A stretch of 64,000 nt of DNA from Prunella strophiata (taxonomy: Eukaryota; Chordata; Aves; Passeriformes; Prunellidae): positions 1,289,456 to 1,353,455 of the forward strand of contig JAZBQD010000005.1 of NCBI GenBank assembly GCA_036583965.1, read 5' to 3'. The translations under genes and the position numbers were made by a program. The notes beneath the pieces are model-generated. The model worked only from the letters and a program-made list of their open reading frames with translations. It was not told the origin of the DNA and did not search any database. Positions 46,101 through 61,100 of this stretch are shown here, one piece after another (the first letter of the stretch is position 1; each line of letters starts with the position of its first letter).

Positions 46101-49100
46101 AGCAATCAGCCCTCTGGGCCCTATGTGTTGTCTTCTCTTGGGTGGATTGGGCTGCGGTGTGCAGGTATCGTGGTGGGTGGCGAACGGGAGTCCAGGGTGT
46201 GCGAGGAGCGCGCTTGTCGCCCCACTGGCGTGGGGAGGGGGGGTTGGGGGGTTGGGGCGGCGTGTGTTACGGGCGGGCGGGGGGATGTGCGCACTACTAG
46301 TTACGGGGTGGTGGGTGTGGACAACCCTGGGGACACCGCTTAGCACCCACGGTACACCGACAGTGCTGACCAATGTGGAATGCCCCTGAAGGAGTTGGTG
46401 TGTAGTGAGTTGCTGGCTGGGAAAGACAGTCCCGACAGAGGAATCCCAGGGCACTCCCTGGCCACAATCCAATGACTCCAGGGCATCACAGTGGAATCCC
46501 AGGCACCCATGGCACATCCGAGACTCCAGGCACCCCGGGGCACCCAGACTTCCTTGGCATTCCAGGGGCAACTCCAATGGCACCATCAGGAGCTCCCAGA
46601 GCATTCCTGGGCATGCCGGCAGTCCCTGGCACCTATGGTCCATAAGGAAGAACACTGACGGTGGAAAATATCACCAAAAGGTAGCTCATAACACCAAAAT
46701 ACAACATGACCCGCGAAACCCAAGCGTAAACCTGCCAGCACCAGTGCGAAAAGCGAGTGACACCCTTAACGGGCGTCCGTGCGGCCCCCCTCTCGTCCCA
46801 TCCCAACCTACCTCCCTCCAGGCTCGACGAGACTCACTCCAATCCCTGAGAGCCATTCTTGGCTACCATCGCGTTATCTTTTCTCTGTACTTAATCCTCG
46901 GCCGCCGATACGCTCCTTGTCGTCTGGCTTACCCATTGTACCTCATCGGCCGTTCCGGTATTTGCGTTGCTACACGTTGGTGCTCCTTCTGATGTGCTCT
47001 CAAGTGTTGTAATCCAACCCACAGCCGAGTAGATCAACGCTAGCAAGTTAGAGTAGATACCAGACATTATGAGCGCTCCTTTCTCATACCCTCCGCAACC
47101 ACCCCCTCTTGTTCCCCACTTTAGCCTTCGTATATCTATGTCCGATGGACCCCTTCAACCTCACAGTGCCTCAACCGCAATATTCAGATCCTGCCGCGTC
47201 GATCTACCATACGCACCGACGTCTACTAGCTCCATACTACGTCCCCCGAGTCGCTATGTGCTGTGCTACGTGTAACATGCTTCTCATGTGGTGCCGCTGA
47301 GGCGCGGCCGCACATCCCCAGTAAATACCCACATGATTCTCGAAGTGTCAAAATATTCGGACGGGTTCTTGCGCGCCCGACGTTCTGGTACGACTTGCTC
47401 GTCCCGACACCCTCGACGATCAAACGCATATCCATGTCGTCATGCCCACTCCATGCCTTGTCGAACTCCTCCCATTGGTGCCGCGCGACCCCCCCCCGTG
47501 TTCCCTCAGGGCGCATCCCCCAGGGCAATTCTCCCATGGCCACCTGAAATCAACCCGCTGCCAGGCATCCTCAAGCATTCCTGTTCGGCATAATTCCAGG
47601 GCATCTCTGCATGGCCCTGCCTCACCCTTCGCATGCGCAGCCTGATCCCACCTCGCGCCCACGTCTCCGTGCCAGCCAGTGCCCTCCCCACACCTCTCAC
47701 TACCGTGGACCCCGTCCCATTCGCAGTCGACTGACAGGAATCCCCGTAATCGTCCACGCTCTCCCCGACTGCGCTACTCCATCGTACGGCCCCTTGGGGC
47801 AAAAAAACCTCGGAAAAGCGTGGTCTGCGGAGATCGACCTGTTCGTCCACGCCTCATCACGCCCTAGTATCCGCGTCCTGAACCTCACATGTAATGCTCT
47901 CGCCCACCTCTCACTCTGTCCTACTAAGAGTGTCCACCGCGGGATCAATACGCTCCCCCTTGCTTTGTTTCTCCCAGCACACTCGCCTGGTGCTAGGCTA
48001 GCGCCTACGCCATGCTCCCCCCACCTCGCATCCACATCCCCGACCTAACATCTGGCGCACTGAGTGGTGGACAAGCAGGATGAACGTGACAAATAGCCAC
48101 ACAAACACCCAGAGGGTAACACATATAGACACCAGGGCTCACTCCCTCGTGGTGCCACGGCCGTTGCGGGGGGCACGCGGCATAAAACAACTCTCAGGCG
48201 GGCCAGGCTGTCCAACGAACATTGAGAGATTCCCATGCTACCTGCTCAAGCCTGAGACACTGGACACAGTGCTCGATCTTTATGGCGTCTCTGCTCCCCC
48301 TTGCTTGGGGGACGAGTCCTCCTCTGGGGGGGGACAACGTAGAGACACGGTAGGTAAGTGGCACAAGAAAGCACGCGGGGCGCCCCAGGGAAGAAAGAGC
48401 GCCTCGCAGCAAACTCAACGGGGTTCGCACCAGACCCCCACCCCCGTCCATATCTTGTGCTGAATCCCCTTCTTGGAATTGAGGGAGGATTCGAATAGAA
48501 ATTGGAGGCAGCATTCCTGGTGGGAACCTTCCACCTGGCCTTGAGAACTTCACCCTTCAGTCCAGTCCTGGCCCCAAGACCAGCAGGAGCAGCTGCACCA
48601 CCATCTCCCTCCATCTCCCAGTTCCTTCAGATCCACCACACCTGCCCACTCCCATCACCAACATCTCCCATCCATCTCCCAGTTTTTCCCCAACCCACCC
48701 ACGCGCGCTCCATTTCCCCAGTCCCACACCATCCCCCCAACCTCCAACACCCCACCCAAAAAACATCTCTCATCTCCATACCACATCGCCGTTCCCAAGC
48801 CCAGACCAACATCTCCCATCCCCCACCAACATTCTCCTCCCACACCCAGCACCTCCAGAGCTCCCCCATCCCAACCACCCCAGCCCAGCCCTTGGGAAGG
48901 ACACCCCAAACCCCAGTGTCACTGTCCCCAAGCCAGAGTGACACAGGCCCTGCAGCTGTCCCACCCTTGGGAAGGACACCCCATCCCCACCGTGTCACTG
49001 TCCCCAAGCAGAGGTGACCACACAGGACCCAGAGGCTGCCCCACAGCCCTTGGGAAGGACACCCCAAACCCACATGTCCACTGTCCCCAAGCAGGGGTGA

Positions 49101-52100
49101 CACAGGCCCTGTCACTGTCCCCGCCCTTGGGAAGGACACCCCATCCCCACAGTGTACTTGTCCCCAAGCAGAGGTGGACACAGGACCCAGAGCTTCCCCA
49201 CGCCTTGGGAAGGACACACCTAACTCCCCACAGTGTCACTTGTCCCCAAAGCAGAGTGTTCACACAGGCCCCAGAGCTAAGCCCTGCCCACCCTGGAAAG
49301 GACCACCAATCCCCGCAGTTTTTTTTGGGGGGGTGGGGGTCACTGTCCCCAAGCAGTGTGACACAGGCCCCAGAGCTGCCCCAGCCCTTGGGAAGACACA
49401 CCATCCCCACGTTGTCATTGTCCCCAAGCAGGGGTGACACGACCCAGAGTGCCCCGAGCCCTTGGGATGCCACACTAAACCCCACATGTCACTGTCACCC
49501 CAAGCAGAGGTGACACAGGACCCAGAGCGTGCCCCATCCTTTGAAAGACACCCCAATCCCCACAGTGGGTCCACTTCCCCAATCATGGTGACCCAGGATG
49601 CAGAGCATGTCCCAGCCCTTGGGAAGGACACCCCAAACCCCGTAAACCCCACAGTGTCCACTGTCCCCAAGCAGGGTGCACAGGAGCAGAGCTGTCCTCA
49701 GCCTTGGAAGGACACCCCAAACCCCGCATGTCACTGTCCCCAAGCAGAGGTGACACAGGCCCCATAGTCTGCCCCACCCTTGAAGGACACCCATCCCCAC
49801 ATGTCACTGTCCCCAATCAGGGTGACACAGGACCCAGAGCTGCCCCAGCCCTTGGGAAGGACACACCAATCCCCACAGTGTCACTGTCCCCAAGCAGGGG
49901 TGACACAGGCCCCAGAGCTGCCCCAGCCCAGCCAGGCCTCACCGATGGCGTCGGGCGGGCGCCGCCTCAGCGATGGCGGCGCGCTCCCCTCCTTGCGGGT
50001 CAGGGGGTTCTTCTTGCGCCGCTCCAGGCACTTCCCTATGGCTTTTCAGCGAACCTCGGTTGGGCTCGGGACGCTGCGGGACAGGGGGGACGCCTGGGTG
50101 GGCCTGTGGGGCCAGGCCCCGCTCCATGGGGACATGGATTGATACACACTCTCCCCGATGGTAGCAACTGGGGCACACTCCCGAAGTGCCCATTTCCATC
50201 GGCGTGTACTGGGGGAACAACTAACCCGATCACAGACCACGTAGGGTGCGCACACTCACCTAGTATCGGGATACACAGAATTGAGCATAGCGTGACACTT
50301 CTCCTTTGAACCCCAGCTCTTGTGAGACGCGCGACATCGGTGCAGGTGCGATCACCGCCCTCGCGCGGGGCGACATAACTACGAGTAACAACTCGTATCC
50401 CTACATAGTCTCTTTCGATGGGACATGTGAGGTCGCACTGCCTACGACAGTTGGACCCACTTGTATACTCTAATCAAACCCTCAGAGGTCGCACTTGAGA
50501 GTCACAACTAAGGTGACACACTCCCTCAAGGCGGACAAGACTGTCGGGAACATACCCTGAGAGCCTCAACAATCCCATTGAGGGACCATTCCTGGGACCA
50601 CGCCCAAGTCACAGGCAACCCGAGGACACGGGGACAATTCTTGAGTGCCCTGAAGGACAAGGGACATCCTGAGTGATCCCCATCCGAGTGCGACATCAGC
50701 GGTGATTCATTCCCAAGGCCCTGAGGACCCGGGACCTGCTACTCCCCAAGGACTCAGTTAGGACACGTCGGAACATTCCCAGCCAATGAACTTCTTAACG
50801 GTACCAGCTGTCACATGGGGCTATTCTTGAGGTTCCGACACTATGAACACAATCAGGGGACATTCCCAAGGACTGTTTAAGGATACAGGGACTTCCCAGG
50901 CCCTGAGACACGGGGACATTCCCAATGACTTTAGGGACACAGGGACATTCCCAAGGCCCTGAGGGACAAGGGAACATTCCCAAGGACTTTAGGGATACAG
51001 GGACATTCCTGAGGTCCTGAGGGACACGGGGACATTGAGGATGGCTGTACCTGTTTTCCGCAGCGGAAAATGCTCGGGGGTGTCGAGAGAAGTGCTGGGC
51101 ACGGGGGACAGGAAGGTGCTGAGCATGGCAGGGGAGGGACCCTCGGGCTCCAGGGGCTCCAGAGACCTGCGGGGAGAAGCCAGAGCCCCTTCCCAGCTGC
51201 CCCCGAGCAGGTTTGGGGCAGGGGCAGGTCCTTTTGGGGACTGATTTTAACCTGTAGGGCAGGGCTGCAGCGGGGGCGTTACTGGTCCTCTCCAGAGCTG
51301 CCTGCTGCTTCTTCAGGATGACCTCAGCCAATTTCTGCTTCACCACCGTGCTGGCCACGGCACCTGCATGGTGACCACGGTGACCAAGGTGACCACAGTG
51401 ACCCCACGGGGCTCAGAGCCGCTCTGAAGGGTCCCTGTGGGCAGGATCCCGACCCCAGGGGTGGCACCGCAGACCCCAAGAGGCACAGCTGGCTCTGCTC
51501 GACCCCGTTCCCCATCTGTCTGTCCCAGCAGGAATGCTCCGTGCTTACAGTGGGGACGCTCCACGGATCTGTGCCAGCATTCGGCACCTCCGAGCACCAG
51601 TTAATTAAGTAATTAATAATTAATTAGGTGCGATGCGGAGCCCTGCGCATCCCAAAATTGGGAGCGAGCCCCTGGCGGCTCCTCCAGGGCCGGCACCAGA
51701 GGGCGCCGGGAGACCGCGGCTGGGCGGGGGCTGCAAACCCCAGCCCGGGGGCTGCAAACCCGGTTTGGGGGCTGCAAACCCCATTTGGGGGGCTGCAAAC
51801 CCAGTCTGGGGGCTGCAAACCCAGTCCTGGGGGGCTGCAAACCCGGTTTGGGGGGCTGCAAACCCAGCCCGGGGGCTGCAAACCCGGTCTGGGGGGCTGC
51901 AAACCCAGTCTGGGGGGCTGCAAACCCCGTTTGGGGGGCTGCAAACCCAGTCTGGGGGGCTGCAAACCCAGTCTGGGGGCTGCAAACCCAGTCTGGGGGC
52001 TGCAAACCCATCCTGGGGATCCCAGCAGGGTCTGTCACCCGAATGGGGTCTGTAACCCACCCCGGGGGTCCCAGCAGGGTCTGCAGCCCCACTCTGCCGA

Positions 52101-55100
52101 TGCTCTCCCACCCCTTCCCCCCAGGGGAAGGCAGAGCTTGGTCTGGGTAAGGGCAGAACCCCCCGAGCCCCCTCCCCAAAGCCCCTCTGGCGCCCCCCGG
52201 GCACAGGCAGCCCTTACTCCTCTTGCTCTTGTCCTTGTTGAGGATCTGCCGCAGCTCCTGCTCCTGCTGGCCGGGCTCAGCCTCGCGGTGTGGGGACTCC
52301 ATGGCCACCTGTGGGACAGGGACGTGGGCACAGGACCCCAGAACCCCCCCCCAGCCCTGCCCGAGCCCCCCGACCCCTCCCTGGCCCCAGGCAGGGGGAC
52401 ACGGGACAGTCCCTGGTGTCACTGTGGCTGATGGAAGGTGTGAAGCTGGGTGTGAAGCTGCTCCATCACAACAAACCGGACACATTTTGGTCTCCAGGGA
52501 TGCTTTGCTCTCCCCGGGGACATTGTAAAACTCAAAACCTGTCTGTTCCCACCCGCAGCCTCCTCTCTGAGTGTTTGGGCACATCTGCCGTGGTGCAACG
52601 CAGCGAAAAATAAAAATTTTTGTTGAGTAAAAAAAGGGGAAAAAAAAATCTATGATAGGAGGGAAATCCCAGCTGATCCACGGAACTGACTCCTGCCCTG
52701 AGCCCAGAGCAGCCCTGGGGACAGGCTGGGGGATCTTGGTGCCTGAAGATGGTCACAAATCCCTGGATGTGGTCACAGTTCCCTGGGCTCAATCACACCT
52801 CCCTGGACAGGTCACAGCTCCCTGGGCATGGTCACAACACCCTGGGCACTGTCACAACTCCCTGGACACTGTCACAACTCCCTGGACATGGTCACAGCTC
52901 CCTGGGCACGGTCACAACTCCCTGGGCACTGTCACAACTCCCTGGGCACAGTCACAACACCCTGCGCACTGTCACAACTCCCTGGGCATGGTCACAACAC
53001 CCTGGGCATGGTCACAACACCCTGGGCACTGTCACAACTCCCTGGGCACTGTCACAACTCCCTGGGCATGGTCACAACACCCTGGGCACTGTCACAACTC
53101 CCTGGGCATGGTCACAACTCCCTGGACACGGTGACAACTCCCTGGGCACTGTCACAGCTCCCTGGGCACTGTCACAACTCCCTGGGCATGGTCACAACAC
53201 CCTGGGCACTGTCACAACTCCCTGGACACGGTGACAACACCCTGGGCATGGTCACAACACCCTGGGCATGGTCACAACTCCCTGGACATGGTCACAGCTC
53301 CCTGGACAGGTCACAACTCCCTGGACATGGTCACAGCTCCCTGGGCATGGTCACAACTCCCTGGACACTGTCACAACTCCCTGGGCACAGTCACAACTCC
53401 CACCTGCCTCCCTCTGAAGTCTCCTGGAGGAGCCATCCCCACCAAGCCCCGCTGATTTCTTGTGCCAATGAAACCTGGCAGTGAATTCCTGCGCGGGGCA
53501 GGGGCTGTGGGTGCCACCAGAGCTCGGTGACACTTCCCAAAAAATCCAAGAGCCGTGCCCCCGGGGCGGGGCAGCAGCGCTGGCCGGGGAGGGGCAGCTC
53601 CCGGCCCGCAGGGATCCCCGCGGAGCAGGGCTGGACACGCCGGGAGCCTCCAGCCCTGGAATTTGGCCTGGGATTGGGACACAAGGCCTCCACCTGCCTC
53701 CCCAGGCAGCCTCCTTGCGTCACTGAGGTCCCTGGGCTGGCTGGAAACCCCTCCAGATGTTCCAGCTCAGGGAAAAGCAGGAATTCACCTGGGGATGTTA
53801 TTCTGGCTTTGGGATTTCCAGCCTTTCCCTCTGAATCCCTGCCCAGAGAGGGGAACTCAAAGCCAGCCCCGATTCTGGCACCGCTGTTGCGCTCTGGGTG
53901 CAAAATTCACCCTCCAAAGTGCCCAATCCTGCCCCAAAACCCTGCCAAAAACGGGGTGTGGGGCCCCCCTGCCCTGCCCCCTACCCTGACGTGCTGGTGG
54001 GCGAGCTGCTCCACTTGCTGCTGGTGCAGGCTGGCCAGGAAGAGCTGGTGCTGCAGCTGCTGCTGCTTCAGGGCCAGCAGCGCCGTGTCCTGGGGCTTGA
54101 GCACACGCTGCCCGATGCGCAGGTCCATGGGCACGGCCTGGGGCACCCGCGGGGAGGTGCACGGGCTCACGGCAGCTGCGGGGACACAAAGGGACACGGC
54201 TCAGGCACGGGGATGGCACCGAGGAAGGGCTGGGAGCCGCCCTGCCACCGAGGGGGATTCGCCACGGAGCGTCCTCTGCCGGCAGAGCCTCCCCCGTCAG
54301 CTGGGGAAGGAGATTCCTGGAAATCCCACTGCTCTGGAGAGGCTCCAGGGTGCTGCAGGCGCCTCTCCCTGGCACCGTGGTGGAGTGAAGATGTTCCCTG
54401 CACAACCGCCCTGAGGGGTCAAACCCCAGCCCCCTGGGGACACCAAAACAGTGCCAGTTACACACCTGAAATTGTCCATTACACACCCAAAGCAGTGCCA
54501 GTTACACACCTGAAATCATCCATTACACACCCAAAGCAGTGCCAGTTACACACCTGAAACTGTCCATTACACCCCCAAAGCAGTGCCAGTTGCACACCTG
54601 AAACTGTCCCTTACACCCCCCAAGCAGTGCCAGTTACACACCTGAAATCATCCATTACACACCCAAAGCAGTGCCAGTTACACACCTGAAATCATCCATT
54701 ACACCCCCCAAGCAGTGCCAGTTACACACCTGAAATCATCCATTACACACCCAAAGCAGTGCCAGTTACACACCTGAAATCATCCATTACACACCCAAAG
54801 CAGTGCCAGTTACACACCTGAAATTGCCCATTACACACCCAAAACAGTGCCAGTTACACACCTGAAACTGTCCATTACACACCCAAAACAGTGCCAGTTA
54901 CACACCTGAAATCATCCATTACACCCCCAAAGCAGTGCCAGTTGCACACCTGAAATCATCCATTACACACCCAAAATAGTGCCAGTTGCACACCTGAAAT
55001 CATCCATTACACACCCAAAACAGTGCCAGTTACACACTTGAAATCATCCATTACACCCCCAAAGCAGTGCCAGTTACACACCTGAAACTGTCCATTACAC

Positions 55101-58100
55101 CCCCAAAACAGTGCCAGTTACACCCCAAAACCAGTGTCAGTTACACACCTGAAATCATCCATTACACATCCAAAACAGTGCCAGTTACACACCTGAAATC
55201 AACCATTACACACCCAAAACAGTGCGCGGCCAGTTGCACACCTGAAATTGCCCATTACACCCCCAAAGCAGTGCCAGTTACACACCTGAAATTGCCCATT
55301 ACACCCCCAAAGCAGTGCCAGTTACACATCTGAAATTGCCCATTACACCCCCAAAGCAGTGCCAGTTACACACCTGAAATTGCCCATTACACACCCAAAA
55401 TAGTGCCAGTTACACACCTGAAATTGCCCATTGCACACCCCCAAAGCAGTGCCAGTTACACACCTGAAATCATCCATTACACACCCAAAGCAGTGCCAGT
55501 TACACCCCTAAAGCAGTGCCAGTTACACACCTGAAATCATCCATTACACCCCCAAACCTGCCCCATTTTCTCTGATCATGGAGCACCCACTGCCTCAGAA
55601 GATTTCCCCCCCAGCTCCCAAAGCTCTGCTGAACTCACAGAAACACCCTCGACCTCAGGCCATGAAAAAACCCCCCAGGAAATCCCACCATGGGGCTCAC
55701 CCCACTCTCCATCTCCTGATAACTGCCTGGCACTCCATTAGTGCCCAGTTAATTGGCTTTAATTGCACCCCTGGACAGGGAGGCTGATGGAGATCAACAA
55801 CCCCAGCCTTGGGAAGCTGCTCCGGAGCCTCAGGGCTCCCCAAAACAGGGCTGAGGATGTGTGGTTTTGGAGGATGCAGAGACAAGCTGTCCCCTCCTGG
55901 CTGTCCCCTCCTTTTTGTCCCCTCCTTGTCCCCTCCTGTCCCCTGGCGTGGCAGCACGGGCTGCTGGCAGCGGGACAAGGACAGGCTGTGACGGGCACAG
56001 CTCGGGATGGGAACCGGGCACTTCTGCCACCTCCTGCCCCGCCAAATCCCGCCCCGTGGCGCCGCCGGCCCCGCGTCCCCTCCAGCCAAATGTCACCGCA
56101 CGAGGGGCAGGAGCTGGGGACACTGCCGGGGTCGTGTTTGGGGTCCTGACCCCAATGGGAACGGGGGAACGAGGGGGAAGGACCAGCCCAGGCAGGCACC
56201 ACAGCTGATGGCACCCAAAGAGCTGTCCCAGCCTTTCTCTGCTCCCTAAAAATGCCCACGGGAAGCTCCGGGGCTTGGTCTGAGCTGCCCATGGTGGCAC
56301 GTTTTTCCTTCCCGGGAAAAAAGGGGTGGGAATAGATTGGGGGGGGGAAAAGGGGTGGGAAGGGCTTGGGGGGAGCAAAAAGGGGAGGGAAGGGCTTGGG
56401 GCAGCCCAGGTAGAGGAGGGGCTGCTCCAGACAGCCCCGGGAGGGAGCAGAGCCGAGGGGAAGCCCTGGCGGGGGCTCTGGGAATCTCTCTCCGCATCAT
56501 TTGTTTCAGTCCCTATAAAAACAAACGGGCAGGGAGGGATGGGGGCTGCTGGGGGAGAGGGAGGCCGGGCAGCAGCAGCCAGAAAAACAAAACAACTCCT
56601 CAGCACTCGCCTGGAGCCAGGAAAAAGCTGTGGAGCATCCCCAGGGCCAAGAGGCTCTGGAGCCAGGGAAGAAGAGGCTGCGTGGACCCCACTCCTGCCG
56701 CCCCCCCAGCTCTGCCCACCCCTGCTGGGGATGCCCGAGAGGATTTTCAGAGAGGCTGGCATGAGAAAAGGCAGCCTGGGAGCAGGGCCTGGCCTGCTGT
56801 GCCCCGGGGTGACACTGGTGTCCCAGCCCCAGTGTGATGCTCCTGGCCAGGCTGAGGCCACCAAGCTTGGAAACACAAAACACCCCGAGCTGGGTGCCAG
56901 GGCGAGGTACAGGACAAGGGCTGGTGGCACTGGGAGAGAAACCCAGGCTCTGGGCAGGAGCCACTGTCCCCATGAGGGTGTGAGACCCCTGCACGTGGCA
57001 CCTCCTCAGGGATGCTCCACAGCCCTCAGCTCCAGACCCCCCTGGCAAAGCCCCTCGTGCCCCGGGAGCTGTTTGTGACCTCCCTCTGCAGCTTGAACTC
57101 ATTTGGGGTTTGCTGCCGGGCCCTGGGCCAGGAGTTACAGTAAACAACCCCCTCCCGCAGGAGCCCGGGGCCGGGGCCCAGCCCGCGGCTCCTCCCCTTC
57201 CCCCGCCCCAAAAAAGCCAAAAGGAAAATCCCACCACGGCTCCTGGGGGGGCTGTCCCTGTCCCCAACCCCGCCTGGGTCCTGCTGGTGCCCAGTGCACC
57301 CTCAGAAGCCACCAGCACCAGGCAGGACATGTGGCTGGGACTGGGGTGCAATATTTGGGACTGGCATGCCCAGTTTGGGACTGGGATGCCCAGTTTGGGA
57401 CCCAGATCACAGTTTGAGACTGGGATCACAGTTTGAGACTGGGATGCCCAGTTTGGGACTGGGATGCCCAGTTTGGGACCGGGATCACAGTTTGGGACTG
57501 GGATGCCCAGTTTGGGACTGGGATCACAGTTTGGGACTGGCATGCCCAGTTTGGGACCAGGATCACAGTTTGAGACTGGGATCAGTTTGGGACTGGGATG
57601 CCCAGTTTGGGACTGGGATGCCCAGTTTGGAACCGGGATCACAGTTTGGGACTGGGATGCCCAGTTTGGGACCGAGATCACAGTTTGGGACTGGGATGCC
57701 CAGTTTGGGACTGGCATGCCCAGTTTGGGACCGAGATCACAGTTTGAGACTGGGATCACAGTTTGAGACTGGGATCACAGTTTGGGACTGGCATGCCCAG
57801 TTTGGGACTGGCCTGCCCAGTTTGGAACCGGGATCACAGTTTGGGACTGGCATGCCCAATTTGGGACCGAGATCACAGTTTGGGACCGGGATGCCCAGTT
57901 TGGGACTAGGATGCCCAGTTTGGGACCAGGATGCCCAGTTTGGGACTAGGATGCCCAGTTTGGGACCAGGATGCCCACTTTGGGACCAGGAAGCTGCAGG
58001 GCCAGGAGCCCACTGCCCGAAGCCTCCCTGGGCCAGCAGCTGCAGCTCAGCCCGTGGATCCTCCATGGCAAGGGCAGGCAGTGGCACGGAGCCTCCCCGC

Positions 58101-61100
58101 AGTGCCCTGGGAGCGCCGTGGCCGGGCATGAATGAGAGCTCTGTGCTCCAGCCCCGGCACAGCCTGAGCAGCATTTTCCAGGCTGCCGGCACGGAACGGA
58201 GCAGGGAACGCAGCCGAGGGGCCACGGGCTCAGCCACGAGGTGGGACAGACACAGAGGGAGGGCTGGGACAGCCAGGCCAGGCTGGGGAGCCCCACTCTG
58301 CCCTGCAGCACCTCCCAGGCTCCTGAGGAGCTTTGGGACAGGGTGAAATTTGGTGGCAGCGAGTTCCCCGGGCTGGGGGTGGCAGTGCTGGGCTGGTGTC
58401 ACTCGGGACATCACCACGCTGCTCCCAGCCAGCCATCCCGGAAAAGAAAAAAAAACCCAGCACAGAAATCTTTGCTTTGGCATTTCCTGATTGTTTTTAA
58501 AGAGGCAAATCAGCCGTCAACAGAGCTGGGCTTACATAAGAGGGAAATAAAGCAAGAGGCAAACAAAGCAGGGCAGGAAGGTTATTGAGGAGCAAGCAGT
58601 GGCATCCCAGCTCTGCTGTTCTGTGCATCTCTGCCTGCATCCCTGTTTATCCTCACCTGCATCCCTGTTCATCCCCGTCCTCATCCCACTCTATCCCTTC
58701 CCTCCTCCCTGCCCTCCTCCCTTCCTGCCCACAGCTCACTCTGAGGTGGAGCAGCACTTAAATCCAGGCTGGGTTTTCTCAATAAACCATCTTCTTTTAT
58801 AAAAGCCTTTCCCATCTTATGCTGATCTGCTGTGAAAGGTTCAGAGTTCAGGCGGGTTGAAGAATGCGGGTGATTAAAAACATTCCTCCCTAATAAAAGG
58901 GAAAAGGTCTTCTCCAGAGCCCTGCACAGGGAGCAGGAATGAGCTGGAGGGAGCTCGCTCAAATTAAAAACACTTAAATAAGAAACCACACCAAAAGGGC
59001 CGTGTTGAAAGAACACAGAGATCACAAAGGGAGAACTCGAGAAATAGGAAATCCCGGAGCTGGGGCACCTCGTTTAACCCTGCTGGGCCCTGGGGCACTG
59101 GCTTTAATTAGGGACCAAACTCTGCTCCCCAGAATGGAGAGAAAAATCACCAAACCCACCCAGAGTCTGCCCAGCCCCAGCTTTTGGGGGGACAGTGCCA
59201 CCCCCACAGGTGCCCACGCGTCCCTTTGTCCCCTACCTCCATCTCCTGTGTCCCTGAGGGGTTTCCTTGCAGGATCCCACAAAATCCCAGAGTTTGGGGC
59301 ATTTTCCTCCTTCCTCTCCTTAGCACAGAGATCCGGGTGTGGGAGCTCCAGGAGTGAGAGATCCAAGGGTGGGGCTCCAGGGATGGGAGCTCCAGGGGTG
59401 GGAGCTCCAGGGGTGGGAGCTCCAGGAAAAGCTGCTCCAGGGAAAGCTGCTCCAGGGAAAGCTGCTCCAAAGAAAGCAGCTCCAAGGAAAGCAGCTCCAG
59501 GGAAAGCTGCTCCAAGGAAAGCAGCTCCAGGGAAAGCTGCTCCAAGGAAAGCAGCTCCAGGGAAAGCTGCTCCAGGAAAAGCAGCTCCAGGGAAAGCAGC
59601 TCCAGGGAAAGCTGCTCCAGGGAAAGCAGCTCCAGGGAAAGCCCTGCACCCCCTCAGCTGTCCCTGCATGGAGAGAGCGCCGGCCACGTCCCGCAGGAGC
59701 CATAAGAGAGCAGATGATGCTCAGGGAAGATGTAATGTTTGGAGCAGCCGGGTGCCAAGTTCTGATAACTCTTTCTGGAGCTCACGGAGTGGGAGTTTCA
59801 GGGGCTTTACGCCTCAGCCAGATGTGGGTGGATCCCTCCCCTCCCCACCAGACAGCAAATTCCTGCTCCAAAACGAGATGAGGCTGATGCTGCTCCAAGA
59901 AAAGCCCCCTGAGAGTTTTTCCACCAGGGTAAACCCAAATTTTTCTGCTCTGATTCTTGCAAACTTCCTTCTGCAGAAAGTTTCCAGAAAAAAAAAATTT
60001 TAAAAAATTGAGACAGACGATGATTAAACTTTGGCAAAGTCACCAGGGCAGCTCAAAACCCTTCCCACAACCAAAGGCACGAACCAGGATTCAGCCACAC
60101 ACCCAACCATGCTGTGCACCTGTGAGCAGAGCAGTTATTTAGGCATTCCAAGCACAAAAATGGGAATTTTCCCTGCTGGAGCCTAAAAACGAGCTCCACA
60201 CCAGGCCTGGGAGGCAGATCAGGGTGAGATGCTTCCTCTGATTGCTCTCCCTGGTTATTTGCAGCTCGTGACCTTTGAGTCAGACATTTAATAGCCCTCA
60301 CTGGAATTTTCTCCCCACAAATGTGCACATTTCCTTTTGAAACTCATGGCTCCGGGACCCAAAAACTTCAGGGCCAGCCCAGAGCCCAGGGACAGGGAGG
60401 AAACACCTTTGGGCCTGGATGTGCTGCTGGTTTTAACACTCCCTGCTCCAGCCCAAATCCTGGTTCTTGCTGTTCCCATCCCATCCGAGGGGACCACGCT
60501 GCTCCCACAGCATCCACAGAGAGGACAGGGCAGGATTGCACTGGGAGAGGCACAGGGAACTCTTCAGGGCTAAACCAGACACTCCTGGAGGCGAGCCAGG
60601 TCTGTGTTCCAAGGCAGGTTTTCCACATGCTCTCAAATCCATTGGCCCTGGAAGGGTTTTGCCTCCAGCCAGAGGATCCCAAGGTGACCCCACATCCCCT
60701 AAGTTACCCCAAACCCTAACAGTGGACACAAACTTCACCTCAGGCACTGCCCAAACCACCAAACAACTCCTTTCCTGATCCTTCCTGCTCCCAGAGGAGC
60801 TGGAGGGATTTGCAGGATGCTGCCCCTCTCCCAGGGATGAGCTTTGAAAACCTTCAGAGCCCCCAGCCCTGAATGTGCTGAGGCAAAACCCCCCCAGCAA
60901 AAGCTTCTGGGCCTGAATCTGAGATCTCAGCGACATCCAGGTACTAAAGCACAGGAAATTCTGGGCACAGGCAGGACGGAGCTGCCCCAAGGGTCCCACA
61001 AAATGTGGTTTGAGCGTGGGCAGCACCAGGGACGAGGGGGGATCAAAGGGCTCACTCATCTCCTGCAGCCGCAGCCGGGCAGGGACAGCGAGTGGCTCCG

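Noticed and set aside
46110..48889. Novel element or unknown gene in the odd, unique-looking block
   Set aside because: Its frames are short and overlapping, and neighbouring repeats and an exon show indel errors; poor consensus explains it better.
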